Notes: generated by a model not told the origin, from the sequence alone. Counted from the first letter of the stretch, positions 27,501 to 33,083 are shown. The stretch: 34,451 nt of DNA from an uncultured Clostridia bacterium (GCA_947626135.1 CANQQZ010000022.1:1-34451); one strand, 5' to 3'. Program-made: numbers and translations.

Positions 27501-27555
27501 ACAAAGCTATCCTTTCGCCGTGCTTTGAGACCTGTTCCCTGAATAAACTTAACAT
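18577..27555 (-). CDS. Trimodular nonribosomal peptide synthetase with terminal thioester reductase
   Basis: The 2992-residue protein reads A1 (1-455), T1 (about 475-545, LGGDSIKVL), C2 (about 560-985, HHIVCDG), A2 (about 1000-1470, LYTSGSTGTPKG), T2 (about 1485-1555, AGLSSIGAV), C3 (about 1565-1985, HHIISDG), A3 (about 2010-2490, IYTSGSTGTPKG), T3 (about 2505-2575, LGGTSLLAS) and R (about 2615-2992). R has the NAD(P)-binding GTTGFLG and catalytic YISTK with upstream ISTVS, so release should be reductive, giving an aldehyde or alcohol. By eye against GrsA, A2 reads D-A-M-F-S-G-C-I-F (hydrophobic pocket) and A3 D-F-M-C-D-G-G-V-S. A1 has Ile where Asp235 should be, suggesting a non-amino-acid starter. 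The ATG at 27555 has a weak ribosome site (AGAG, 11 bases). No thioesterase or phosphopantetheinyl transferase is in the window. Such reductase NRPSs of gut Clostridia make protease-inhibiting peptide aldehydes. Confidence 0.93.
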   Translation of the reverse strand: MLSLFREQVSKHGERIALSEPSTGRSDTYKQLDENARRIAAKLKEQGIRRGDAVMITAARGIGFIEAIFGILMAGGAYVPLSDHYPADRMAYIQSDCGAKIIIDDAFISDAYGFEPVSEICGIKPGDTALIIYTSGSTGKPKGVIHDHESIRNEVLLYGGILELKDDDIYGINVAFYFILSVGDIFTGLANGITEIIIPDEFKGDPDSLADFIDRHKITSAVIMPKVLRYFTRKGGSLRTVVSCGERLSQIAPDGYRLLNCYGMTELTGECLTFEVDKAYDNTPIGKPGGNVSVYVLDENGNAADEGEICIAGHMAKGYLNRPEETARAFTPNPFKDIDGHELLIHTGDLGRRLPDGNLLYLNRKDWMLKINGQRVEPGEIESAIRETDGIRDTAVKDFIDATGQIFLAAYYISDSEKDEKELKKALSLKLPEYMVPEFFVRLEKLPVNANGKLDRAALPKPDIDLRRAEYKAPENERQKLIAQAFEEILGIKNIGINDEFFALGGDSIKVLMLQKALREKGIEISAGSVFTAQTPKLLSETVENGSELSSYKGREADSYPLTRAQMSIYLDCQDEKGTAYNNVFSLLLPCDMADNETRLKNAVETVLNDYPILGASVKIIDGVPSLVPSGRKITAQIKQTGITDKNTLAQSVDFPFDLENDLLTRAVIYKTPAGLCLVLVMHHIVCDGTSASIIIGNIAAVFGGEPAVKEEMSNLTLAQYEAEHPEITRTDNEVYRKMLDNIEGDTELYNDDDPGLVNFKGKLGVYNTTLFTQRQELSGRLTASLSEHQLTESTLFMSAYAYMLRLFCNQKNVLFFTGENGRHDPVLQNTVGMMVHNLPVLASIDENADCADFMADMQRSFHELVSHDGADIPQLCSEYGIRPDCFFVYQGDMLSGVNINGRYIPMEMHVSEDVMASLTLHVLKQNSGDYLLRFEYAAEKITAETVKRMAEVYTMIAAGLCGGGRLGDIRLVTDENIAEMERFNQTDTDYPVTNIVSMFREQAARYSDRPAVRFKDETLTYAQVDDISERIAGKIHSLGLGCGDVVSVLIPRCAYMVTASLGVIKSGAAYQPLDPSYPADRLAFMMSDADAKLLIADEALLLKVPGYKGEILLTKDIPELPDCGGIEKDPEPNDLFTLLYTSGSTGTPKGVMLEHRNLVNFCFWYRDFFKMDENSRAAAYASYGFDANMMDMYPALTAGACVCIAEEEIRLDLIELEKWFDRLGITHSFMTTQIGRQFYSMASPEKLKYLSVGGEKLVPVRPKDTSTRFYNCYGPTECTIFSSVMPVDRLYERVPIGKAIANYKCYVVDENLRRLPPLVPGELLISGRGVARGYLNREDLTGKVFIRNPFSGDKDYIRAYRSGDIVRLLPNGEIDFIGRNDGQVKVRGFRIELTEVEGVIRGFNGVKDATVQAFEDEKTGEKYIAAYIVGDSEINISALNDFIRERKPSYMVPSVTMQIPSIPLNQNQKVNKRELPKPVRKQDEIIPPRNETQQKIFDITAEVLGHSDFGITTDIYEAGLSSIGAVRLNVLLSNAFDAPVRTSDLKENNTVEKLEQFFARAEGTEAFEILPDYPLTKTQEGIFVEAIAHPETTIYNIPVLIRLGGGIDENKLKTAVIQAINAHPYIKTRLFMDDDGNIRQRRMDGDFSFDENSIEAIAADDIESIKPQLTKPYNLLGGRLFSVKLIKADGMYLFLDMHHIISDGASLSIILKDISKAYDGAELAVESYSSYEAALSEEKARASGDYIRAKEYYAALLGGCDADCLPKPDQNGGEGKAGFMTVRSSLSPKEIEAYCAKNKVTPNGFFNAVFGFVLGRYNNAEDAVFTTIYNGRSDSRTANSVGMFVKTLPVYCDIDDKKTVSEFVKETGSQLLDSMENDVYSFAEISREYGVSADIMVAYQDSGISGQTIGGEKCGITTLSLDAAKSKLSVDITIKNGAYEYAAEYYGDLYSDGFIKTFIRSMDAAAASFIGNKYIREVSMLSAEDAEAIKGFNDTDYPIELVSVNRLFEAHSAAHPDRLAVVSGGKSLTYGELNALANRIARSLIEKGVRLGEPVGMLLPRDVNIPAAEYGIMKAGGAFLPMLPDYPDDRVDFCLRDSHARFVITTDKLKRERAELFSGKPYAALTLSELSQNETVSDPEIDIPASSLAYCIYTSGSTGTPKGVMIEHGSLCNFVNANPKNKETFEFVSGGRTALSVAAVSFDFSIMEIHIPLCNGMTVCIAADEEIHDPLMLAKLIEENNVEVMCGTPSFMTNMAEIPQAARSLSRIKMYDLGAEAFTPPLYGLLRKASPDAVIVNGYGPTEATVSCISKVMTSGENITIGRPAANVKAYIIDKHRHLLPAGAKGELAIGGLGVGRGYVGLEKKTAEAFVELENGRAYRSGDIARYLPNGEIEFFGRADNQVKLRGLRVELDEIVNVMCGYPDVTNAIVIVKGEGQQQYLCGYFTASKQTEKQALTEHLKKSLAHYMVPSVLIQLDKLPMTKNGKIDKKALPEPDAAQKRSAGRKAANDMERIFCDMFAAVLGIDTVYADDDFFELGGTSLLASKIAVRCMTQNIPVVYKDIFDNTTPAQLAAFVSASDKPSAETKATERITENEEREPLFDVLKYNAPSYVGEINYTDIGNVLVTGTTGFLGAHVLKQLIDGGAEKIFCLARNNGKLTAEERVKMMLMFYFGDAYDELFKGVITVIDSDITSDRLTDTLRGYDFDTVINCAACVKHFTNSDILEKVNVMGVENLIAACLDLDKSLVQISTVSVGGESVNGSIPEHVKLSESMLEFGQNLDNKYISTKHRAEKAVLTAVRDKGLRGKVIRVGNLMSREKDGEFQANFRTNSFMNTLRAYAALGCFPISELDTEVEFSPIGYVAEAILRLAGTPSGFTVFHAYNAHFVHMDNVIDGMRKNGIFIKKVSDEEFGKRFNEVLSNDEKSMEVSALISYRENDAEHRAIESVNNFTVKALYKLGFSWPLINEDYISRAINALITLGFFDNAADIK

Positions 27556-27833
27556 TTTAAATTCATCTCTTTCATTTTTGATTTATACGGCTGCCTTTAA
27601 AAGTGCATATCCGAAATATATTTTTTTCTCTTTAAAACACCAAACTCCGCGCGCGGACAAACGGCATTTGCCTGCCGTTGCCACAGCGTTATGATAAAAT
27701 GTTCTCCGAAATACAGAAATCTTTGATTTCGTATTGTTTCGTGAGGTTATTATACCACAACAGCTTCAAAAAATCAATAATATACATGGATCCTTTTCAC
27801 AAAAAACCGCGCGGAAGAACCCGGCGAAATGCA
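27556..27833. other. Leader and divergent intergenic region between NRPS and right-hand toxin cassette
   Basis: No gene is supported here. The region holds the NRPS promoter (27777-27749), about 185 bases of untranslated leader containing a hairpin ACGGCA-TTTGCC-TGCCGT (27661-27678), and, at 27780-27833, Mu F-like sequence whose start is lost. A CACGAAACAATAC-like string in the leader faintly resembles the shared activator site but lies at the transcription start, so I give it no weight. Confidence 0.5.
27749..27777 (-). promoter_or_regulatory. Sigma-A promoter of the NRPS operon
   Basis: On the minus strand, TTGATT (27777-27772) is followed after 17 bp by TATAAT (27754-27749). The start would be near 27742, about 185 bases before the NRPS ATG. 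It diverges from the cassette promoter at 27834. Confidence 0.65.
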
Positions 27834-27861
27834 TTGACAAATCAGACGGAAGTGGTATAAT
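27834..27861 (+). promoter_or_regulatory. Consensus promoter embedded in Mu F linker sequence (right cassette)
   Basis: TTGACA (27834-27839) and TATAAT (27856-27861) lie 16 bp apart. In the open frame of the cassette these bases read I-D-K-S-D-G-S-G-I-I, the Mu F linker. The 27821-27863 block is the counterpart of 14902-14860. Confidence 0.78.
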
Positions 27862-27886
27862 AATAGCAGGGAGTGATAAAAAAATT

Positions 27887-28318
27887 ATGCAAAGCGGAGC
27901 TTTTTACGGCGCACTTAATCCTGAAAGTGAGAAAGATTTTGCGCGTTGCGAGGAACACGCAAGCAGATATTACGAGGAAATTCGGAAGCGTAAATCGGAT
28001 ATTGCGGCAATAGCGAAGAATACGGGATATTCAGAGCAAGAAATTGAAATAATAAAAAATCATGTTTTTATAAATAAATATGATTTAGGGGAAGATGAAC
28101 CGACTACATTTTATCCCAATTATGATATTGCTGTTTCGTGGCAAAATCTGATTGAGGGAAAGAATATCGAAGAAAAAGATCTTGTTTTGCTCCGGCACGA
28201 GTACCATGAACACAACCTAATGGTAAAAGAGGGGCTTTCATACATTGAAGCACACGAAAAGACACAGAAGTTATATAATTATAAAAAAGCGGTTGATGAT
28301 TGGAGGGAAAAACAATGA
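27887..28318 (+). CDS. Orphan Mu F C-terminal toxin-like domain
   Basis: The 143-residue protein (MQSGAFYGALNPESEKDFARCEE ...) is continuous upstream with Mu F linker sequence (KNPAKCIDKSDGSGII), so it is the severed C-terminal module of a Mu F protein. Conserved-looking stretches are IKNHVFINKYDLG (56-68), YDIAVSWQNLIEGKNI (79-94) and LLRHEYHEHNLM...SYIEAHEKT (101-126), a His/Glu-rich motif that could bind metal but is not a standard HExxH. I do not recognise the family; toxin activity is inferred from context. The ATG at 27887 is the first in-frame start after the promoter; GGGAG lies 13 bases upstream, rather far. The next gene overlaps its stop (ATGA). Confidence 0.6.
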   Translation: MQSGAFYGALNPESEKDFARCEEHASRYYEEIRKRKSDIAAIAKNTGYSEQEIEIIKNHVFINKYDLGEDEPTTFYPNYDIAVSWQNLIEGKNIEEKDLVLLRHEYHEHNLMVKEGLSYIEAHEKTQKLYNYKKAVDDWREKQ

Positions 28319-28551
28319 ATCTTTTAACGTTAATATATTTTGACGGCGATACTATTCGCTATGGATATCAGCCGGAAGGCAAAGGAAAAAAGGGAATAAT
28401 TGCATACAACAGCAAGGACAAGACTGTAACCGTAGAGGAACGCGCCGAAGCAGACAATAACCAGTATTATGCCAACATGGCAAAGTCAAAAATTCAGAAG
28501 ATTGCCACAGAAAAAACTTTGCCGCGTGAATGCGTCCAGGCTTGGTATTGA
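28315..28551 (+). CDS. Small immunity-like partner of the right-hand Mu F toxin-like gene
   Basis: This 78-residue acidic/basic soluble protein (MNLLTLIYFDGDTIRYGYQPEG ... LPRECVQAWY) starts at the ATG overlapping the previous stop codon by four bases, with GGAGG-like GATTGGAGGG a few bases upstream. The overlap implies translational coupling with the toxin-like gene, and a terminator follows. I do not recognise the family. The position directly after a Mu F toxin module, small size and single-domain character suggest an immunity protein, by inference only. Confidence 0.6.
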   Translation: MNLLTLIYFDGDTIRYGYQPEGKGKKGIIAYNSKDKTVTVEERAEADNNQYYANMAKSKIQKIATEKTLPRECVQAWY

Positions 28552-28583
28552 TACGCTTATGTTAAACAAGATATAAGTTTATA

Positions 28584-28608
28584 AAGCACATCTTCGGGTG
28601 TGCTTTTT
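28584..28608 (+). terminator. Terminator after the right-hand toxin/immunity-like pair
   Basis: AAGCACA (28584-28590) pairs with TGTGCTT (28599-28605), followed by further T residues. The stem resembles the terminator at 15031-15055, and it too is followed at once by the gp10-like start. Confidence 0.85.
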
Positions 28609-28618
28609 CTATGGAAGC

Positions 28619-28762
28619 ATGGGAATACAGATACGCATTGACGGACCGGACGGCGTTATGAACAGTCCGCAAAAGCTTATAGGCGGCGATAAGCTTCAAA
28701 ACGCGCACGCCTGTGGGTTCTGCCCTGTAATTGATAAAACAAGAATCAATGGTCGGCTTTAA
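28619..28762 (+). pseudogene. Decayed gp10-like phage gene remnant
   Basis: A 47-codon frame begins MGIQIRIDGPDGVMNSPQKL and continues IGGDKLQNAHA. It parallels the gp10-like protein at 13925-14263 (MGIQISIDGLDGVMNSLQNL, then ISGDKLQNALA). It then loses about 15 residues and ends with CPVIDKTRINGRL, a corrupted form of CPVDTGRLKG. It is not expected to be functional. It is the third gp10 copy in the window and the only one on the plus strand. Confidence 0.75.
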
Positions 28763-28803
28763 AGCCGGACACGTTGTCCCGGCTTATGATGTGCTGAACT
28801 CGC

Positions 28804-29139
28804 TCAGATATTCTGCTCTGCGAGCCAGTCAATAAAGTTATACACAAAAAATTGCTTATTTTTAGGAAGATTTTTTATCTTGTCAGAAATCAGCTCATCA
28901 TAATTTATATCCCGGTAATCATCAACGGCGCCGAGAAGAATATAATCTGGAGTAGTTTTAAGAACAGTACATATTTTCATCAGCACGTCAATGCTTGGGA
29001 TAGACTTGGCATTTTCTATAGCCGACAGATATTTTTCACTCAAATCGGCAGCCTCTACTACTTGCTTTTGCTTCAGTCCCAGCTTTTTACGTCTTTGAGC
29101 AATTCTTTTACCCATCTCAATGTAATCAACAAACATCAT
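28804..29139 (-). CDS. XRE-family transcriptional regulator
   Basis: This 111-residue protein carries a Cro/CI-type helix-turn-helix in its N-terminal half: GKRIAQRRKKLGLKQKQVVEAADLSEKYLSAIENAKSIPSIDVLMKICTVL. A short C-terminal tail (DKIKNLPKNKQFFVYNFIDWLAEQNI) is probably for dimerisation. The start ATG at 29139 is chosen for the AGAGGTG ribosome site just upstream; an in-frame start at 29193 would place translation over that site. It is divergent from the DUF6056-type gene, with the promoters back to back in about 100 bp, so it may control its neighbour or itself. Similar small regulators are common in mobile elements of Clostridia. Confidence 0.85.
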   Translation of the reverse strand: MMFVDYIEMGKRIAQRRKKLGLKQKQVVEAADLSEKYLSAIENAKSIPSIDVLMKICTVLKTTPDYILLGAVDDYRDINYDELISDKIKNLPKNKQFFVYNFIDWLAEQNI

Positions 29140-29211
29140 ACACACCTCTTTTAATTTTATTGTACCGTTTATATAGGTCTCATAAAAACCCATTAAAAAT
29201 AGAATTTCTAC

Positions 29212-29240
29212 TTGAAATATACTAAAATGTATGATATAGT
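29212..29240 (+). promoter_or_regulatory. Promoter of the DUF6056-type membrane protein gene
   Basis: TTGAAA (29212-29217) and TATAGT (29235-29240) are 17 bp apart. The AT-rich, partly palindromic spacer and flank could be bound by the divergent XRE regulator. Confidence 0.6.
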
Positions 29241-29280
29241 ATACCTATCTACTTATAATATACTTTGGGGGCGTATGTTT

Positions 29281-30660
29281 ATGATAACAAAACAAAATCG
29301 CGGAGTGGTTCTTTCCATTGTTCTTTTATTTGTCGGGATTTACATAACGGAACTGCATGTGCATTATTACGGTGATGATTATTTTTTTGCTACTTTTCTT
29401 AATTCTGATTTTTGGAGTAATCATATTAATCATTATTTATATGGCAACGGGCGCTTTATTAATCATTTTCTGGTTACACTTTTTCTTAAGGCTGATATAC
29501 ATGTGTGGTACATAGTAAATGCCGGAATGATCGCCGCCTCGGCATATCTTATATTTAAAATAACACACAGCTGCGCCGCTGCGTTTTTGCTGCTTACGAT
29601 ACATTTTGAAATGACACGGGAGAGCATATACTGGATAACCGGCTCCTGCAATTACGTTTATCCCGTAATGATGTTCCTTATATATTGGTATCTGCTGATT
29701 TGCCGAAAGGGATCGTTATCTGCGATAATGGCATTTTTTGCCGCCGCAACAATAGAGCATATGGCTGTAGCTGTAAATGTTCTAACTGTGTGCTGTATTT
29801 TATACGGACGGATTACGGAAGGCAAATTCGATAAAACTTATATTGTGGATTTGCTGTGTGCCGTTATAGGAGCGGCAACGGTATTTCTGGCGCCGGGAAC
29901 GGCGCACCGGGCAGTTGAGGAGGGTGTGGGAGATTTCGGAGAAAAGTTTGCACTCAGTGTAAAATTTGTTATAAGAAATACTTTCGTGGGTAATTATACG
30001 GTACAGCTTAACGCAATTACCCTTATCGCATCCTGTATATATTTATGGAAACATAAATTAAAGTTATTTTTATTATGCTCGCCTCCGGTATTGGCATGTA
30101 TGTATTTTGCTAACCATATAAAAGAAATGACTGTTTTTACACTATTTCAGTATGAGCTTATGATTATGGTTTCTGTTATTTATTGCAGTGCTGTATTTGT
30201 GATAACCGCAATAATATATTATAAGGAAACACGGTCGGTCATACCTGCTTTTTCGCTTATTATTACATTGGTTACTTGTATGTTTATTATATTTTCGCCT
30301 ACGCTCGGTCCGAGAGTTCTGCTTTTGGAGGTGATAATGTATATGATATATTTCTCGTGTATCGTAAAAAAAGCAATAACACGAAAAGGAGCATATGCGG
30401 CGGTTAATATTGTATTAATCATTATGGCAATGTATAACACATATATAACATATACAGGATATAGTTCAAACGACGCAGTTTTTGCGGATAATGAAAAACT
30501 TATTGAGCAGTATAATGAAAACGGAGGAGACACTCTTCACCAACGGAAGTTAATTGACGAGGATTTCGGATGGTCAATGCCGTATAACAGTGCGTATCAT
30601 GAAGAATTTTACAAATTATATTATCACATTCCCTCAGAAACGCAGATCATATGGGAATAG
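29281..30660 (+). CDS. DUF6056-like polytopic membrane protein (GT-C glycosyltransferase-like)
   Basis: This protein of about 459 residues has roughly 11 membrane segments. After the first segment comes HYYGDDYFFATFLNSDFW, an acidic DDY motif in the first external loop, and then GNGRFINHFL. Both are typical of DUF6056-type proteins, which resemble GT-C glycosyltransferases using lipid-linked sugars. The C-terminal 70 residues are soluble. The ATG at 29281 has GGGGG 9 bases upstream; the ATG two codons earlier (29275) is too close to it. The G+C content is lower than that of the surface-protein or NRPS genes. It could add sugars to cell-surface polymers; there is no partner gene to confirm this. 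Confidence 0.65.
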   Translation: MITKQNRGVVLSIVLLFVGIYITELHVHYYGDDYFFATFLNSDFWSNHINHYLYGNGRFINHFLVTLFLKADIHVWYIVNAGMIAASAYLIFKITHSCAAAFLLLTIHFEMTRESIYWITGSCNYVYPVMMFLIYWYLLICRKGSLSAIMAFFAAATIEHMAVAVNVLTVCCILYGRITEGKFDKTYIVDLLCAVIGAATVFLAPGTAHRAVEEGVGDFGEKFALSVKFVIRNTFVGNYTVQLNAITLIASCIYLWKHKLKLFLLCSPPVLACMYFANHIKEMTVFTLFQYELMIMVSVIYCSAVFVITAIIYYKETRSVIPAFSLIITLVTCMFIIFSPTLGPRVLLLEVIMYMIYFSCIVKKAITRKGAYAAVNIVLIIMAMYNTYITYTGYSSNDAVFADNEKLIEQYNENGGDTLHQRKLIDEDFGWSMPYNSAYHEEFYKLYYHIPSETQIIWE

Positions 30661-30778
30661 GCATACATCGCCGACGCTGCCTCAAGCGCGAATACCCCCC
30701 CGGGGGCTTTGTCGTGGTGCGCGGTTTTATTTTCACCGTCCCATTCACCATATATTTATAATTCATCTGAAATATCTA

Positions 30779-30807
30779 TTGAACGGGAATGCAAAAGGTG
30801 GTATAAT
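30779..30807 (+). promoter_or_regulatory. Promoter of the YczE/YitT-like gene
   Basis: TTGAAC (30779-30784) and TATAAT (30802-30807) are separated by 17 bp. The start would be near 30814, about 37 bases before the ATG. Just upstream (30695-30706) is a run of C then G residues of unknown meaning. Confidence 0.65.
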
Positions 30808-30850
30808 TATAATGCAAAGATAATCCCGGGCATATAACGGAGGAATAAGA

Positions 30851-31531
30851 ATGAGTAAAACCGAAATCGTGAAAAGGTATATTTTATTTATTATCGGACT
30901 GTTTTTCGCGGCAATAGGCGTCGCGTTTACAAAGCACGGCGAGCTTGGCGTATCGCCTATTTCCTCCGTAGCCAATGTGATGAGCTTTAAATTCAGCTTT
31001 TTTTCATTAGGCACGTGGCTTATCATATGGAACTGCGTTTTGATCGTGGGACAAATCATAGTGCTGCGGAGCAAATTTCAGTTGATACAGCTCCTGCAGG
31101 TTCCGCTGTCGTTCCTGTTCGGATGGTTTACCGATTTCGGGATGTGGATGGTATCGGCTATTCCCGTTCCGGCATACTCCGCAAGGCTGGCAATGGTGCT
31201 TATCGGCACCGTCATTCTCGGCTTCGGCATATCACTCTCGGTTACGGCAAACGTGATACTCAATTCGGGAGAAGCTTTTGTAAAAGCGGTGTCCGATACG
31301 ACCGGAAAAGAGTTTGGAAATGTCAAGATCGTCTTTGACGTCTCCAATGTAATGCTGGCGATACTTCTGTCCCTGATATTCTTTGACTTATCCATTGTCG
31401 GAATAAGAGAGGGTACGGTCATAGCGGCATTACTTACGGGCATCGTTGTAAAGATGTTCTCAAGGATAGTGAAAAAGCCGCTTGAAGCAATACTTTGCAC
31501 GAAAGCTGTACATAATGAATACGATGGCTGA
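30851..31531 (+). CDS. YczE/YitT-family membrane protein
   Basis: This 226-residue protein has about five membrane segments. MSKTEIVKRYILFIIGLFFAAIGVAFTKHGELGVSPISSV is the typical N-terminus of the YczE/YyaS/YitT group, with the family's GxxPISS-like turn after the first helix, and FGISLSVTANVILNSGEAFVKAVS continues the match. The substrate or role of the group is not established. GGAGG precedes the ATG at 30851 by 8 bases. It is monocistronic with its own promoter and a following hairpin. Confidence 0.75.
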   Translation: MSKTEIVKRYILFIIGLFFAAIGVAFTKHGELGVSPISSVANVMSFKFSFFSLGTWLIIWNCVLIVGQIIVLRSKFQLIQLLQVPLSFLFGWFTDFGMWMVSAIPVPAYSARLAMVLIGTVILGFGISLSVTANVILNSGEAFVKAVSDTTGKEFGNVKIVFDVSNVMLAILLSLIFFDLSIVGIREGTVIAALLTGIVVKMFSRIVKKPLEAILCTKAVHNEYDG

Positions 31532-31570
31532 TGTAATATATACAAAAATAATACCGGCACAGGTTGAACC

Positions 31571-31612
31571 AATGGTTTTTATCATGCCTGTCCGGCGCCG
31601 GCAAAAACCATT
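31571..31612. terminator. Probable terminator after the YczE/YitT-like gene
   Basis: AATGGTTTTT (31571-31580) is an inverted copy of AAAAACCATT (31603-31612), enclosing a GC-rich loop with CCGGCGCCGG. It separates the gene from the convergent PreA-like pseudogene. Confidence 0.55.
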
Positions 31613-31618
31613 ATTAAT

Positions 31619-32286
31619 TTATTTCGGTATATAATCAATTATAGCCTGCCTCACGCACATAACCGCACACCAGCCACATCCGCTGCACAATTTTGGATCT
31701 ATGCTCACTTCACCGTTTTCGGCTTGTTGAAATGCAATACAGAGAAATCGGTATGTTTACAATTTCCCTGATTTGCTCTAATACCTCAACATCAAGATTA
31801 GTCACCTCCGCGCCGGCACTCTCAGTTAAAACATTCGGGCAGGAAAAATTCAGTTCGATAGCGTCTGCACCGGTCTGCTCAAATAATTTTATTGTCTCAA
31901 TAAAATCTTCTTTGCATCCGCAATTTGCGACGCTTGCTATAATTTTTTGCTCATCGTATTTTTTCTTCAGCGCTTTCATTAATTGAAGTCCGTACTGTAC
32001 CGGCACAATATTTGTATCCGGAGGACCCAAAACCGTAAATCCCATATACCCCGCGCCTTTTATTCCATTTTCTATAGGCTTTGTCTCAATAATCACATCA
32101 TTATAACTTGTCGGGATTTGCGGGATTAACAGACGGCAGAATAACCGCTGCCGCTCCTGCCTCTATTGCCGCATCGAAAAAACCGATATGTGCATTTAAT
32201 TCCACTTTAGAAAACAGCGTTAATGAGGCAAGAATAAACGGATTTTTTAATTTCATCCCCATCCACTCAGTATTGAGATTAATCAT
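31619..32286 (-). pseudogene. PreA/dihydroorotate dehydrogenase-like flavoprotein, frameshifted and internally deleted
   Basis: The ATG at 32286 (GGGGAG ribosome site) opens MINLNTEWMGMKLKNPFILAS, the N-terminus of PreA-type dihydropyrimidine dehydrogenases of the class 1B dihydroorotate dehydrogenase fold. The frame stops at 32101 after NPANPDKL. An extra T there shifts the reading to NDVIIETKPIENGIKGAGYMG ... IELNFSCPNVL (flavin barrel). After VNIPISL the second half of the barrel is missing. A third frame then gives the family's C-terminal ferredoxin, DPKLCSGCGWCAVMCVRQAI, with a complete CxxCxxCxxxC iron-sulfur motif, ending at 31619. A single-base shift plus a large deletion make it nonfunctional. 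Confidence 0.85.
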
Positions 32287-32333
32287 TACTCTCCCCGCTC
32301 CTTTCTTTTGCCTAATCCGGTCATAATAACACT

Positions 32334-32632
32334 TCATTGTATGGCGGTTATATTATAACCCGATGTGTCAGCCGTTGCGGGTATGTTAAATAGCGACGTT
32401 ATGAGATAGGCTTTGATGTTATGGATTTTCTCGTTACGCCTTGAGAAGTCGAGCAAAAATGCTTCCAGTTTTTCATAATTGATTTCAAGAAACCTCTGTC
32501 TGACAAGCTCGGTCGGATACTGCTTTTTCTCTATGGTGTAGTAAGCCGTGTCGATGGTAAGCACTTCGGTCATTACCGCCACACCCTCGTCTATGACGGC
32601 TTTCTGTTCTTTTCAATTCTGAATACAGGCAT
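32334..32632 (-). pseudogene. Replication/HTH protein remnant with DUF6017-like C-terminus
   Basis: After a good AGGAGG site, the ATG at 32632 opens MPVFRIEKNRKPS and then stops. MPVFRIEK is the usual start of helix-turn-helix replication proteins of Clostridia mobile elements. In another frame the sequence continues as AVIDEGVAVMTEVLTIDTAYY ... RRNEKIHNIKAYLITSLFNIPAT, which resembles the DUF6017 domain found at the C-terminus of such proteins. Almost the whole middle is deleted. Confidence 0.65.
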
Positions 32633-32666
32633 TGCAATCCTCCTTCCCGTAAAATTTTACAAAATA

Positions 32667-32876
32667 TCAGCGTTTTCGCTTCCGCTTTTCAAGGCGTTCC
32701 CGCTCTAAACGATTGTATAACTTTTTTCCGTCCATATCGGTCAAAGCACAAAACCATTCGGATAAGAAGAAGTCTTTAAGGATCGTTCTCATCTGCGGAG
32801 TTTTCGCCCGCCGATAATCTTTGGCGGCTTGAACAATAACCGCATCGGCAAGAAACACATAATTTTCCTCAAACAT
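32667..32876 (-). CDS. Small conserved mobile-element protein
   Basis: This 69-residue protein (MFEENYVFLADAVIVQAAKDYRRA ... FFLSEWFCALTDMDGKKLYNRLERERLEKRKRKR) has an AAGGAGG ribosome site before its ATG. Small proteins of this pattern occur next to replication and integrase genes in Clostridia integrative elements. I know of no defined function. The basic C-terminal tail suggests nucleic-acid contact. It precedes the decayed replication gene in the same direction. Confidence 0.6.
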   Translation of the reverse strand: MFEENYVFLADAVIVQAAKDYRRAKTPQMRTILKDFFLSEWFCALTDMDGKKLYNRLERERLEKRKRKR

Positions 32877-33042
32877 ATATCTACCTCCTTAAAATTTGGA
32901 ATTAAAAAAACGCGTTCACATAGCTCATACCGAGCAAGCAAACGCGTGTTCAAATTCATTTTAATTTTATTAAATTGTGTCAGACTATGACAAACTCATC
33001 AAATAAAAATCAAGGTAAAAAATCAAGATTTTGCACTCAAAA

Positions 33043-33070
33043 TTTCACCCATCATTTAACCCATTTGGGG
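33043..33070. repeat. TTTCACCC...TTAACCC repeat, copy 1
   Basis: This reads TTTCACCCATCATTTAACCC followed by ATTTGGGG. It matches the copy at 33339-33366 closely (4 or so differences in 28 bases). Confidence 0.7.
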
Positions 33071-33083
33071 TCTAAAAAGTGAA

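Noticed and set aside
27661..27678. Hairpin in the NRPS leader as a possible riboswitch or T-box
   Set aside because: Only one 6-bp stem was seen, with no T-box sequence, specifier loop or terminator/antiterminator pair.
27731..27745. CACGAAACAATAC in the NRPS leader as a third copy of the shared activator site
   Set aside because: The match is partial, has no partner 21 bp away and lies at the transcription start rather than upstream of the -35.
32911..32947. AACGCG-containing arms as a terminator
   Set aside because: Pairing is short, the loop is long and no T tract follows.
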